Source: M3007 sp964589365 (GTDB lineage: Bacteria; Bacteroidota; Bacteroidia; Chitinophagales; Saprospiraceae). From it: 18,698 nucleotides of DNA. This document shows, one piece after another, positions 8,253 to 14,870 of the stretch (position 1 is its first letter; each line of letters opens with the position of its first letter). The translations under genes and the position numbers were made by a program. The notes below the pieces were generated by a model. It was not told the DNA's origin and made no database searches. It saw only the letters and a program-made list of their open reading frames with translations. The stretch is from NCBI GenBank assembly GCA_964589365.1, contig CAZPTQ010000106.1, positions 1-18,698 on the forward strand, in the 5' to 3' direction.

Positions 8253-8375
8253 GATTTGTGGATTTGGTTATTTGTGGATTTGGTTATTTGAGTGCTCACC
8301 CTGGGTTACTCAAATAACCAAATCCACAAATAACCGAATCCACAAATAACCGAATCCACAAATACGCAAATACAC
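8253..8375 (+). repeat. Octamer repeat forming a 40-bp hairpin in the ddl leader
   Basis: Left arm 8254-8293 and right arm 8308-8347 pair over 40 bp with one mismatch that is a G-U pair in RNA. The loop is 14 bases and contains ACCCTGGGT. Both arms consist of 8-bp units alternating GGATTTGG and TTATTTGT, or their complements. Extra unpaired units (AACCGAATCCACAAAT, AAATACGC, AAATACAC) continue straight into the ATG of ddl at 8376. There is no Shine-Dalgarno-like sequence. Confidence 0.85.
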
Positions 8376-9338
8376 ATGAAGAACATAGCCATCCTAACCG
8401 GCGGCGACTCCGAAGAGCGTGTCATCTCCCTCAAAAGCGGCCAAGTCGTCCATGATCACTTGCCTAAAGACCGCTATCGCTGCTTTCAAATTGACATCCA
8501 ACAAGCCAATTGGCGCGACCTTGGTTCTGGAGTTCAAGTGGATAAAAATGATTTTTCGCTAACGGTGAATGACGAGAAAATCCGCTTCGATTGTGCTTTT
8601 GCGGCCCTCCACGGCACACCGCTCGAAGACGGCAAAATACAAGGATACCTCGAAATGCTTGGCATCCCCTACACCTGTTGCGACGGCTATGTGAGCGCGC
8701 TCACCATGAACAAGCACAACACTAAAATGCAAATAGCGCAGTATGGCAATCGAATCCCGATGGCCAAATCCGTGTTGCTTCATCGAGGAGAAAAGACTGA
8801 CAATGAGCAGTTTGCGCTGTTAGGTTTGCCACTTTTTGTAAAACCCAATACACATGGTTCCAGTTTCGGTGTAACCAAAGCGAAGACAATGGAGGCACTC
8901 ATCCCAGCCATTGAAGAGGCGTTTCGGTTTGACAAAGAAGTAGTCGTGGAGAGTTTTTTGCCCGGTCGGGAATTCTCCAATGGCGCCCTGCGGGTGAACG
9001 GCGAGGTAGTGGTTTTGCCCGTAACCGAAATCATCCCCGACGACGAATTCTTTACCTACGCAGCCAAGTACGAGGGTCGGTCAAAGGAAGTCACGCCTGC
9101 CGAAATCTCGGACACGCTCAGATTGCAATGTCAGGTACAATCGCGCTTCCTCTACAATGCCCTGCAATGTCGGGGTGTGGTGCGTTTTGACTACATATTG
9201 GTGGGCGACACCTTCCATTTTTTGGAAGCCAATACGATTCCGGGCATTTCGCCCGCGAGTATTGTGCCGCAACAAGCGGTGGCGTATGGCTGGGGTTTGG
9301 GCGAGTTTTTTGCACTGTTGATTGACCAGGCGGGGTGA
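8376..9338 (+). CDS. ddl: D-alanine--D-alanine ligase
   Basis: It joins two D-alanines using ATP to make the dipeptide that ends the peptidoglycan precursor; it is cytoplasmic. The 320-aa length is normal for the family. ATP-grasp features appear in order: GGDSEERVISLKSG near residue 8, HGTPLEDGKIQGYLE (~77-91), MNKHNTK (the DKxxxK-type helix), PLFVKPNTHGSSFG (~155), the adenine/omega segment FLPGREFS and YAAKYEGRSKEVTPA, VRFDY, and FLEANTIPGISPASIV with the Mg-binding Glu and Asn. ATG at 8376 abuts the octamer repeat. It stands alone, divergent from DUF1800 and convergent with rfbA. Very secure. Confidence 0.96.
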   Translation: MKNIAILTGGDSEERVISLKSGQVVHDHLPKDRYRCFQIDIQQANWRDLGSGVQVDKNDFSLTVNDEKIRFDCAFAALHGTPLEDGKIQGYLEMLGIPYTCCDGYVSALTMNKHNTKMQIAQYGNRIPMAKSVLLHRGEKTDNEQFALLGLPLFVKPNTHGSSFGVTKAKTMEALIPAIEEAFRFDKEVVVESFLPGREFSNGALRVNGEVVVLPVTEIIPDDEFFTYAAKYEGRSKEVTPAEISDTLRLQCQVQSRFLYNALQCRGVVRFDYILVGDTFHFLEANTIPGISPASIVPQQAVAYGWGLGEFFALLIDQAG

Positions 9339-9340
9339 GG

Positions 9341-9389
9341 TTGGGATATTGGGATATTTTTTGAGTTGCTCATTATCCTAATATCCTAA
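9341..9389. terminator. Octamer-repeat hairpin between convergent ddl and rfbA
   Basis: TTGGGATATTGGGATA (9341-9356) can pair with TATCCTAATATCCTAA (9374-9389), 14 of 16 positions plus two G-U pairs in the rightward RNA. Both arms are two octamer units. The position between two converging genes suggests a shared terminator, though there is no strong T run after either arm. The TAG stop of rfbA lies inside the right arm. Confidence 0.5.
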
Positions 9390-10241
9390 TAAACGCAACA
9401 AATATTCCCCATATCCACTTTTCAAATATTTGTTGCCAAGGCGTTCTAAGCCTTCGTTGCCAATAAAGCCCATTTCCCAGGCAATTTCTTCGATGCAGCC
9501 GATCTTTAAGCCTTGACGGTCTTCGATGGCTTGCACGAACTGTCCGGCTTGCATGAGTGACTCGTGTGTGCCCGTATCGAGCCAGGCATAACCGCGGCCC
9601 ATTACGCGTACTTCCAGACGGCCTTGTTCGAGATAATGGCGATTCACGTCGGTTATTTCGTACTCGCCGCGTGGGCTGGGCTTGAGGTTTCGGGCAATTT
9701 CCACCACGTCGTTATTGTAAAAATAAAGCCCGGGCACGGCAAAATGACTTTTGGGCTGGGCGGGCTTTTCCTCTATACTGATCGCTTTGAGGTTTTTATC
9801 AAATTCTACGACGCCATAACGTTCTGGGTCGGCCACTTGATAGGCGAAAATGATGCCGCCCGAGGGTTCAGAGCAAGAGCGCAGCACTTCACCCAAACCG
9901 GCTCCATAAAAAATATTATCGCCCAGGATCAAGGAAGCCGGGTCGCTGCCAATAAACGGAGCACCGAGTACAAATGCCTGCGCAAGACCGTTGGGTTCGT
10001 GCTGCTCGACGTATGAAAAATTCATACCCAGTTCGCTGCCGTCGCCAAAAAGTTGGCGGAATTTGGGCAGGTCGTAGGGCGTGGAGATGATGAGTACGTC
10101 GCGGATGCCGGCCAGCATAAGGGTGCTGAGCGGGTAATAAATCATCGGCTTGTCGTACACCGGCATGAGCTGTTTGCTCACTGCAAGGGTGAGGGGATAG
10201 AGGCGTGTGCCAAGGCCGCCAGCGAGAATGATGCCTTTCAT
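9378..10241 (-). CDS. rfbA: Glucose-1-phosphate thymidylyltransferase
   Basis: It makes dTDP-glucose from dTTP and glucose 1-phosphate, the first step toward dTDP-L-rhamnose and related sugars for surface polysaccharide. The 287-aa protein matches RmlA throughout: GGLGTRLYPLT at residue 8, KQLMPVYDKPMIYYPLS, EQHEPNGLAQAFVLG, LGDNIFYGAGL, ISIEEKPAQPKS, GLYFYNND and WLDTGTHESLMQA. The other rml genes (rmlB, C, D) are not in the window, so it stands alone here. ATG at 10241, stop TAG at 9378. It lies 21 bp downstream of the broken toxin gene. Confidence 0.96.
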   Translation of the reverse strand: MKGIILAGGLGTRLYPLTLAVSKQLMPVYDKPMIYYPLSTLMLAGIRDVLIISTPYDLPKFRQLFGDGSELGMNFSYVEQHEPNGLAQAFVLGAPFIGSDPASLILGDNIFYGAGLGEVLRSCSEPSGGIIFAYQVADPERYGVVEFDKNLKAISIEEKPAQPKSHFAVPGLYFYNNDVVEIARNLKPSPRGEYEITDVNRHYLEQGRLEVRVMGRGYAWLDTGTHESLMQAGQFVQAIEDRQGLKIGCIEEIAWEMGFIGNEGLERLGNKYLKSGYGEYLLRLLGY

Positions 10242-10261
10242 GGGTGAGCGGTGAGAGGGGG

Positions 10262-10399
10262 TTACGGGAAGTATCGGTAAATTTCTTTTCTATGCAATAC
10301 ACGCATGAAAATGAATGTGTCATCCTCGAATTTCACTCCTATGCGGTAATCCCCCATGCGAATTCGGTAATATTGGAATGAATCGTACAGCGTATTCAA
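10262..10399 (-). pseudogene. RelE/ParE-family toxin, C-terminal fragment
   Basis: Read leftwards, this encodes 45 residues, with YYRIRMGDYRIGVKFEDD and FMRVLHRKEIYRYFP as the two recognisable blocks. These are the last strands of RelE/ParE mRNA-interferase toxins, which are normally about 85-95 residues. The first half, with the two N-terminal helices, is missing. The only start is a TTG overlapping the antitoxin TGA. The retained blocks look well preserved, so loss of the first half is probably recent. A toxin without its N-terminal helices should not be active. Confidence 0.7.
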
Positions 10400-10605
10400 T
10401 GGTCATCGGTTTCTAGAAGTGCTAGTGCTTCGGATTTGGAATATTGGGGCGCATTTTCTGCTTCTAAAATAGCTTGCCCAAGACCGTAGTCTTCTAATAG
10501 TTGAAGCAATTTTTGATAGCGGGCAACTGGCAGCACAACATACTCTGGTTGTCCTTCGGCATCCAAAATGAGTTGTTCATTTTCAAAAACAGCATCGGTA
10601 TGCAT
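10396..10605 (-). CDS. Antitoxin of a RelE/ParE-type system (Phd/YefM-like)
   Basis: A 69-aa acidic protein (MHTDAVFENEQLILDAEG, then QPEYVVLPVARYQKLLQLL). The pattern of a short strand, a GxPxxVVLP strand and an amphipathic helix, followed by an acidic tail, is typical of small Phd/YefM-like antitoxins that precede RelE/ParE genes. The fragment of such a toxin follows with a few bases of overlap. It would bind and block the toxin and repress its own promoter; here it appears to be an orphan. A TACTTTTG -7 box lies 20 bases upstream. Confidence 0.7.
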   Translation of the reverse strand: MHTDAVFENEQLILDAEGQPEYVVLPVARYQKLLQLLEDYGLGQAILEAENAPQYSKSEALALLETDDH

Positions 10606-10624
10606 GGCTTGTCAAATTTGACAG

Positions 10625-10632
10625 CAAAAGTA
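10625..10632 (-). promoter_or_regulatory. -7 box for the antitoxin gene, TACTTTTG
   Basis: Exact TAnnTTTG match on the minus strand, 20 bases from the antitoxin ATG. No TTTG at -33. A small hairpin (CTTAC GAAA GTAAG, 10640-10653) sits just upstream and might be an autoregulatory operator. Confidence 0.45.
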
Positions 10633-10662
10633 ACGACTTCTTACGAAAGTAAGCTTTGCATC

Positions 10663-10683
10663 TAAGGCTGCCCGCCAGCCTTA
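10663..10683. terminator. Small hairpin downstream of the recG remnant
   Basis: TAAGGCTG and CAGCCTTA form a perfect 8-bp stem with a 5-base loop. A longer-range pair CCCCGG/CCGGGG (about 10684-10718) lies between it and the recG remnant. Both could be what is left of the transcription end of the old recG copy. No T run is present. Confidence 0.3.
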
Positions 10684-10731
10684 CCCCGGTTCAAAAAATC
10701 AAGATAGTTTTTCCGGGGTTATCACCTCAAA

Positions 10732-10829
10732 ACGCGCACCCCTTCCCCTCCGATGCCAAATGCTGCCGCAAACGCCCATGCTCGGGAAGCACCAGCCCAG
10801 GGTCTTTTTCCAAAATCTGCGTGACTTGC
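10732..10829 (-). pseudogene. recG 3'-end remnant (duplicate)
   Basis: Read leftwards, this encodes QILEKDPGLVLPEHGRLR followed by QHLASEGK, clearly the C-terminus of RecG (compare QILEKDPGLAMPEHLRLG and QHLASEGK in the intact gene). The segments 10741-10821 and 14900-14980 align without gaps at about 68 of 81 bases. Upstream of 10829 similarity to recG is lost, and the end is shifted by one base just before the stop. It is in the same orientation as the true recG, 4.1 kb away, so the pair forms a direct repeat around the intervening genes. Confidence 0.85.
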
Positions 10830-10999
10830 GCCAAGCTTCTACCAAAAACCAAGCCCGAAAAACGCTGGCGCGAAGGCAACAAGATAGGCTATTCTTGGTT
10901 TACCCACCAACGTCCTGTCACAGTGACTCGAGTTTGTCGTATCCTTGTAGAATCAATCCCAAGAACACCTCCAAGTCAGTCTTCAACAACTATTCCTGT

Positions 11000-12193
11000 A
11001 TGTTCCGTCTGCTCACCTATGCGTTCTTTATAACGCTCTCCACTACCTTATCCGCACAATTTCAAGTCGGTCACACCAGCATCACTTTTACGGATCCGGC
11101 GCGCAACAACCGATCCATTCCGACGGAGATTTATTATCCTGCCGATGTGGCAGGGGATAATGTGCCCTTATCGGCGGGACAATTTCCAGTCATCCAGTTT
11201 GGACATGGTTTTGTGATGGTTTGGTCGGCCTATCAGCATTTTTGGGAAACGTATGTCCCACAAGGCTATATCCTCTGTTTTCCGAAAACGGAAGGCACTT
11301 TTTCACCGAGTCATACAGATTTTGCCAAAGACCTGGCGTTTTTGTGTACGGCGATGGAGGCGGAAAAAATCCTGGCGAGCTCCCCGTTTTTTGGGCATAT
11401 TCAATCCCGGTATTCCGTCATGGGCCATTCGATGGGCGGAGGCTGCACGGTGTTGGCGCAACAATACAACCCGGATTTGATAAAATGCGTGGCCACTTTT
11501 GCCGCCGCCAATACCAACCCCAGCGCTATTGCCGTCGCACCCGAAGTGTCGGCGCCTTCCTTGACCTTTGCTGGCTCTTATGATTGCATTACACCGCCCG
11601 CACAACAGGCCTTGCTGATTTTTGAGGCTTTGGATACAACGGTCTGCAAAATTTACGTCAACATAGACGGTGCGAGTCACTGTCAATTTGCCGATGCGAA
11701 TACCAATTGCAATCTGGGTGAAGTGCTGTCAGGTTGTTCCAGTCCGCCGATTTCTGAAACAGAACAACAGAACCTGGTGAACAGCATCTTGCTTCCCTGG
11801 CTCAACACCTACCTTAAAGAAACCCCGGGATTTTTGGGTGCGCTGATGGATACTTTAGCCCATGAAAATGGCTTTTCCGTTATAAATAACTGCGAAAACA
11901 CCACAGATTTTGAGGAAATCGCAAATACATATCTGGCGTTCAAACTTTTGGGCAACCCGGTTTTACAAGATGCATTGGTGATTCAACTCGGCAAATCAGC
12001 GCAAAATACGCAGACTGATTTTTTCATCTACGATATTGCCGGGCAACTAATGACCCGTTTCTCAGGACCATCGTCTGGCTCTGACGGAACCTTGCGCATT
12101 TCAACGACTGGTTTCAGTCCCGGGATGTTTTACCTCCTGGCGGTGCAAAAGGATGGGCGAAGTGAGGTGCAGCGTTTTGTGAAAATTGAATAA
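11000..12193 (+). CDS. Secreted alpha/beta hydrolase (PETase/cutinase-like) with T9SS sorting domain
   Basis: A 397-aa exported esterase-like enzyme. Signal peptide MFRLLTYAFFITLSTTLSA; ATG at 11000 is chosen because it gives this signal, while the in-frame start at 10760 would translate the recG remnant antisense. Catalytic triad by pattern: Ser144 in GHSMGGG, Asp195 in GSYDCITPP, His227 in DGASHCQF. GHGF (after PVIQF) is the likely oxyanion loop. The spacing and the strands around SAPSLTFAG match the dienelactone-hydrolase/PETase/chlorophyllase group. Many Cys (e.g. SHCQFADANTNC) suggest disulfides. The last ~75 residues (FFIYDIAGQLMTRFSG to QRFVKIE) are a type A T9SS sorting domain, so it should be secreted or anchored at the surface by the type IX system. 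Substrate unknown; a polyester, lipid or ester-containing polymer is plausible. Confidence 0.85.
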   Translation: MFRLLTYAFFITLSTTLSAQFQVGHTSITFTDPARNNRSIPTEIYYPADVAGDNVPLSAGQFPVIQFGHGFVMVWSAYQHFWETYVPQGYILCFPKTEGTFSPSHTDFAKDLAFLCTAMEAEKILASSPFFGHIQSRYSVMGHSMGGGCTVLAQQYNPDLIKCVATFAAANTNPSAIAVAPEVSAPSLTFAGSYDCITPPAQQALLIFEALDTTVCKIYVNIDGASHCQFADANTNCNLGEVLSGCSSPPISETEQQNLVNSILLPWLNTYLKETPGFLGALMDTLAHENGFSVINNCENTTDFEEIANTYLAFKLLGNPVLQDALVIQLGKSAQNTQTDFFIYDIAGQLMTRFSGPSSGSDGTLRISTTGFSPGMFYLLAVQKDGRSEVQRFVKIE

Positions 12194-12358
12194 AGGGGGG
12201 GCAAGAGTGTCCACAGCCAGCAAAAATCAATATTTATTTCTGGAGTAAGGTTCGGCTGTTACTATAGTTGGTGTGAACGTGAGCATGGACTACCTGGCCG
12301 CACTTAGTCGGCCATGTGAGACCATGCAATGTTGGGCAAATTATTCAAACAATTTGGG
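12194..12358. other. Convergent intergenic region with a weak hairpin
   Basis: It separates the rightward hydrolase and the leftward methyltransferase gene. It holds a short inverted repeat (TGGCCG, 12292-12297, with CGGCCA, 12308-12313) but no T run. Base composition turns AT-rich across it. Confidence 0.4.
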
Positions 12359-13339
12359 TTAACCATTTTTTATTAATGTCACATGAGATTTGTTCGTTGA
12401 GATTATTTTATCTAGCGACCACGGCCCTCTTCCTAAATCCTGCCCTAGTTTCTCAATTATTTTCTTTTTGGACATTCCTGCCTTTTTTAGTTCCATAAAT
12501 CTGCGGAGTATTTCATCTTTTTCATTTTCATCAAATGGTTTACCTTGATGAAAATATTTGTTTGGAGGCGGAGTCCTGAGGTTATTCATTAATGAGCCAG
12601 ATATGACTTTCTCCATTTCAGTAATTTGATAGTTGTAAGCAATCGGGCTTTTTTCAAAGCCACATACTCTTCTATTTAAGCCGAGAGCAACCTTTGCTGT
12701 TGAGAAACTTCCTAGGAAAAAGTCACACACAAGGCCTCCTTCATTACTTGAGTACTGGATCATTTTAGCAAGTAATTGTGTAGGAAGCTCGTTCTTGTTT
12801 TTTATTTGCCCTGGTTTGTACTCTCTGTTTATTATCCACACGTCTTCCCTATCCTGATAATTGAGAGAGCCATTCGATTCAGTATCTTTTTCAGAATCTG
12901 AATACCGACTATGAGTATTAAAAATTGGCTTGGTGCCAGGTTTTACATAATACAAAATGTGATAGTGAGAAGATATGTATTTGTTTTTTGTATAAACCCC
13001 GAAATTAAATTTCCAAATTATATGGTTAACCTCTTTCATTTGCGTTTTAGAAAGCGCATTCAGTATGTGAATTAAATTAGTATAACCAGATACTATATAC
13101 ATAGATCCTCCTGGCTTAAGCACTCTTTCTGCTTCCTTTATCCAACTAAGTGTAAAATCATAGTACTGATCTTGTGGAACTTCAATGTAACCGTCTAATA
13201 CAAAATCTTCGTTCCTGTTATAGTGCTTGTGAAGCATGTCGCCACCAATTCCATAAGGGGGATCACTAATAATCAAATCTATTGATCCGTCATTTAGATG
13301 CTTCTGGGCACCCTCTATGCAGTCCATGTTATAAAACAT
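12359..13339 (-). CDS. Beta-class DNA adenine methyltransferase
   Basis: A 326-aa DNA methyltransferase. The catalytic motif IV IISDPPYGIGG is at residues 23-33 and the SAM-binding motif I comes later, as CDFFLGSFSTAKVAL (205-219), so the order is that of the beta class; DPPY favours N6-methyladenine. The region between (about 110-190) is the likely target recognition domain. A C-terminal addition (about 270-326, with EILRRFMELKKAGMSKKKI) looks like a small helical or helix-turn-helix domain. The start overlaps the end of the endonuclease-like reading frame by 11 bases, so it is translated from the same message. It appears intact, and is probably now an orphan methylase since its nuclease partner is broken. 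Strongly AT-rich. Target sequence cannot be read from the sequence. Confidence 0.9.
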   Translation of the reverse strand: MFYNMDCIEGAQKHLNDGSIDLIISDPPYGIGGDMLHKHYNRNEDFVLDGYIEVPQDQYYDFTLSWIKEAERVLKPGGSMYIVSGYTNLIHILNALSKTQMKEVNHIIWKFNFGVYTKNKYISSHYHILYYVKPGTKPIFNTHSRYSDSEKDTESNGSLNYQDREDVWIINREYKPGQIKNKNELPTQLLAKMIQYSSNEGGLVCDFFLGSFSTAKVALGLNRRVCGFEKSPIAYNYQITEMEKVISGSLMNNLRTPPPNKYFHQGKPFDENEKDEILRRFMELKKAGMSKKKIIEKLGQDLGRGPWSLDKIISTNKSHVTLIKNG

Positions 13340-13993
13340 TGTCTAACTCAAATTTTAGTTTATAATGCTCGAATTTATGAAGTTGCCGCAAATCTAACAT
13401 ATATTTTGGTTTTCTCGGCGAGCCATTTGAATTTCTCCCTTGATTCATTGTGCCAAGAGTATCTAAGTCCTCTTTTTTCAACACCACAAAAATTATATCA
13501 ACAAGTTTCACACTTTTTTTCTCCTCCTAGAATTAGCGGTTCGATTTTCCCTCTCAACCTAGTATCTTGATTTTCCTCCTTTTAAATTTGAATGCCACTC
13601 TTTAAACGTGCCGTCATCATCATATTCAGGTTGAAATAGGGCAATTATTTCTCCATGGAAACTATGTTCTGTAATGGAGGAGTCCATAGCAATTTTATCA
13701 TTTAAAATGATGTTAGGGTCATAATTCACTGAAACATTTCCTTTAATATCCCAATTAATATTTCTTTTTAAGTCGAAAGCTACCTTTCCATAACGATCTC
13801 CGGGAAACTAAAAATCCGCACTTAAAACTTCCTTCAGCTTATGCTCAAGGTAAAATGCCCACCACTCCATTTGCCGCCAATTGAATCTGGCATTTTGAAG
13901 TTCAAGAACTGAATATTCTCCATTCCATTCTTTTGGGAGAGTAGATAACTTTTGAAATAAAATGTCAATGTCCTTTTTATAATCTGTATTCAT
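13329..13993 (-). pseudogene. Type II restriction endonuclease-like gene, broken by two TAG and one frameshift
   Basis: Joining three pieces gives one protein. Piece 1 (13993-13811) ends in a TAG at 13808-13810, and the same frame then continues FPGDRYGKVAFDLKRNINWD. It meets a second TAG at 13559-13561 and reads on as VERENRTANSRRRKK. At a run of seven A (13514-13520) the frame shifts and continues VKLVDIIFVVLKKEDLD to TAA at 13329. The span is 665 bases; one added A makes 222 codons, a normal size for a type II nuclease. NARFNWRQMEWWAFYLEH resembles MunI-like restriction enzymes as I remember them. The DxK pairs FDLK (D74, K76) and WDIK (D82, K84) are candidate PD-(D/E)xK residues. Position between an overlapping upstream gene and the methylase supports the call. 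The exact family is uncertain. Confidence 0.65.
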
Positions 13994-14670
13994 TGGAAAC
14001 CTGTTAGTTTCTTATATTTTGAAGTAACTTGCCCTGAACCTTTATTAAGTCCGGTTTTTAGCATCAGGTTTTGTAATTGTTCAATTTCAGATTCAAAAAT
14101 TTCCGTATCAATATTTATAAACCCAGCTTGTAATTGAGGTGAACTCATCAGATTGGTTACCCAATCCGAAACATTGCTTCTGAATCGATGAGATTGACCA
14201 TTAATAAAGGAAGAATCTGCTAGCCAAATTAAATTTTCTGCATATTTAGAATTAGGAATTACTGTATCATACAGCCAAATTAGGAAATGCACCGTGCCCA
14301 AAGGGTATTTTTTGCCAAACTGATTCGAAATCGATCGATTTTCTAATTCATTTAGATTGCAACTACTATTAAAGCCTTCTAATTTATCAGAATTATTTAT
14401 TCTAACAATATGATGCCCAATGGATCTGCAATTTTTGTGATAAATATCCAAGTCTATATAAATACAATTTTCCAAATCAGCTTTTGATAATTTTGAATTG
14501 AAAAAAATCTTATTGTAGCTTGTATATATACCTACAAGGATTGCATTTAGGTTATTTATTAAGTAAAGTAATGTACTTAACCCTGAGTCAAGGTCGTCGC
14601 CCATGATTACATTTTTGGGGCTATTATCATAAAGCCATGGATAAGCCTGAATTATTGATTTTTTGTTCAT
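13990..14670 (-). CDS. Restriction-modification-associated protein, weakly DHH-phosphoesterase-like
   Basis: A 226-aa AT-rich gene, ATG at 14670, whose TGA overlaps the ATG of the nuclease-like gene by four bases (ATGA), so the two were made together. I do not recognise the family with confidence. Three spaced blocks recall DHH phosphoesterases: VIMGDDLDSGLSTLL (acidic motif plus Ser), CIYIDLDIYHKNCRS (a second Asp at a strand end) and IGHHIVRI (in place of DHH). The later block NLIWLADSSF could carry a further Asp. It has no signal or membrane segment. It may be an accessory nuclease or regulator of the restriction system, or an unrelated passenger. It appears complete, although its partner is broken. 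Confidence 0.6.
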   Translation of the reverse strand: MNKKSIIQAYPWLYDNSPKNVIMGDDLDSGLSTLLYLINNLNAILVGIYTSYNKIFFNSKLSKADLENCIYIDLDIYHKNCRSIGHHIVRINNSDKLEGFNSSCNLNELENRSISNQFGKKYPLGTVHFLIWLYDTVIPNSKYAENLIWLADSSFINGQSHRFRSNVSDWVTNLMSSPQLQAGFINIDTEIFESEIEQLQNLMLKTGLNKGSGQVTSKYKKLTGFQ

Positions 14671-14870
14671 ATTTTATTGTTTTTTTTCCTAACTATTAGC
14701 ATTGCATCCGCCACCAAGCTCCGCACGAACCTGCCCCTGTTCGGATGTCGAGGGGGTTGGTTGTGGATGCATTGCTATTAGATGGGTGAGCATCTTAAAG
14801 AATCTCATTTTCCTGATTGCGCAAAAAGTAGTCTAAGAGTTGCGCGGTAGTACAAGTACCGTTTTTTTCC
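14671..14870. other. Gap between the R-M cluster and recG
   Basis: No gene. It holds an 89-bp imperfect inverted repeat (14693-14781), a small hairpin AGATG/CATCT (14781-14796) and a short stem CGGTA/TACCG followed by seven T (14845-14868). The last could stop rightward transcription but has no rightward gene to serve. Composition changes from AT-rich to GC-rich at about 14700. Confidence 0.5.
14693..14781. repeat. 89-bp imperfect inverted repeat
   Basis: Ends CTATTAGCATTGCATCC (14693-14709) and GGATGCATTGCTATTAG (14765-14781) pair at 15 of 17 positions. The interior has further partial pairing and an inner CGAAC/GTTCG hairpin. It sits where the AT-rich cluster meets native DNA. Candidates are a REP/MITE-like element or an island end. 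It does not fit integron attC ends well. Confidence 0.6.

Larger units (their letters stand above)
8093..8375. other. Divergent intergenic region between DUF1800 gene and ddl
   Basis: No gene here. It contains a few octamer-like units next to the DUF1800 start (8100-8131), a -7 box facing ddl (8236-8243) and a large hairpin-forming octamer repeat that runs up to the ddl start codon (8253-8375). Confidence 0.7.

Noticed and set aside
8253..8375. Octamer repeats as a CRISPR array
   Set aside because: Units are 8 bp with no spacers and form inverted arms; no cas gene is present.
10760..10999. Upstream in-frame start for the hydrolase
   Set aside because: It would translate the antisense of the recG remnant and place the signal peptide in the middle of the protein.
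14693..14781. Integron attC site
   Set aside because: The outer ends do not match RYYYAAC and GTTRRRY in symmetrical positions, and no integrase is present.
14845..14868. Rightward terminator CGGTA/TACCG with seven T
   Set aside because: The stem is only 5 bp and no rightward gene ends there; noted only as part of the gap.
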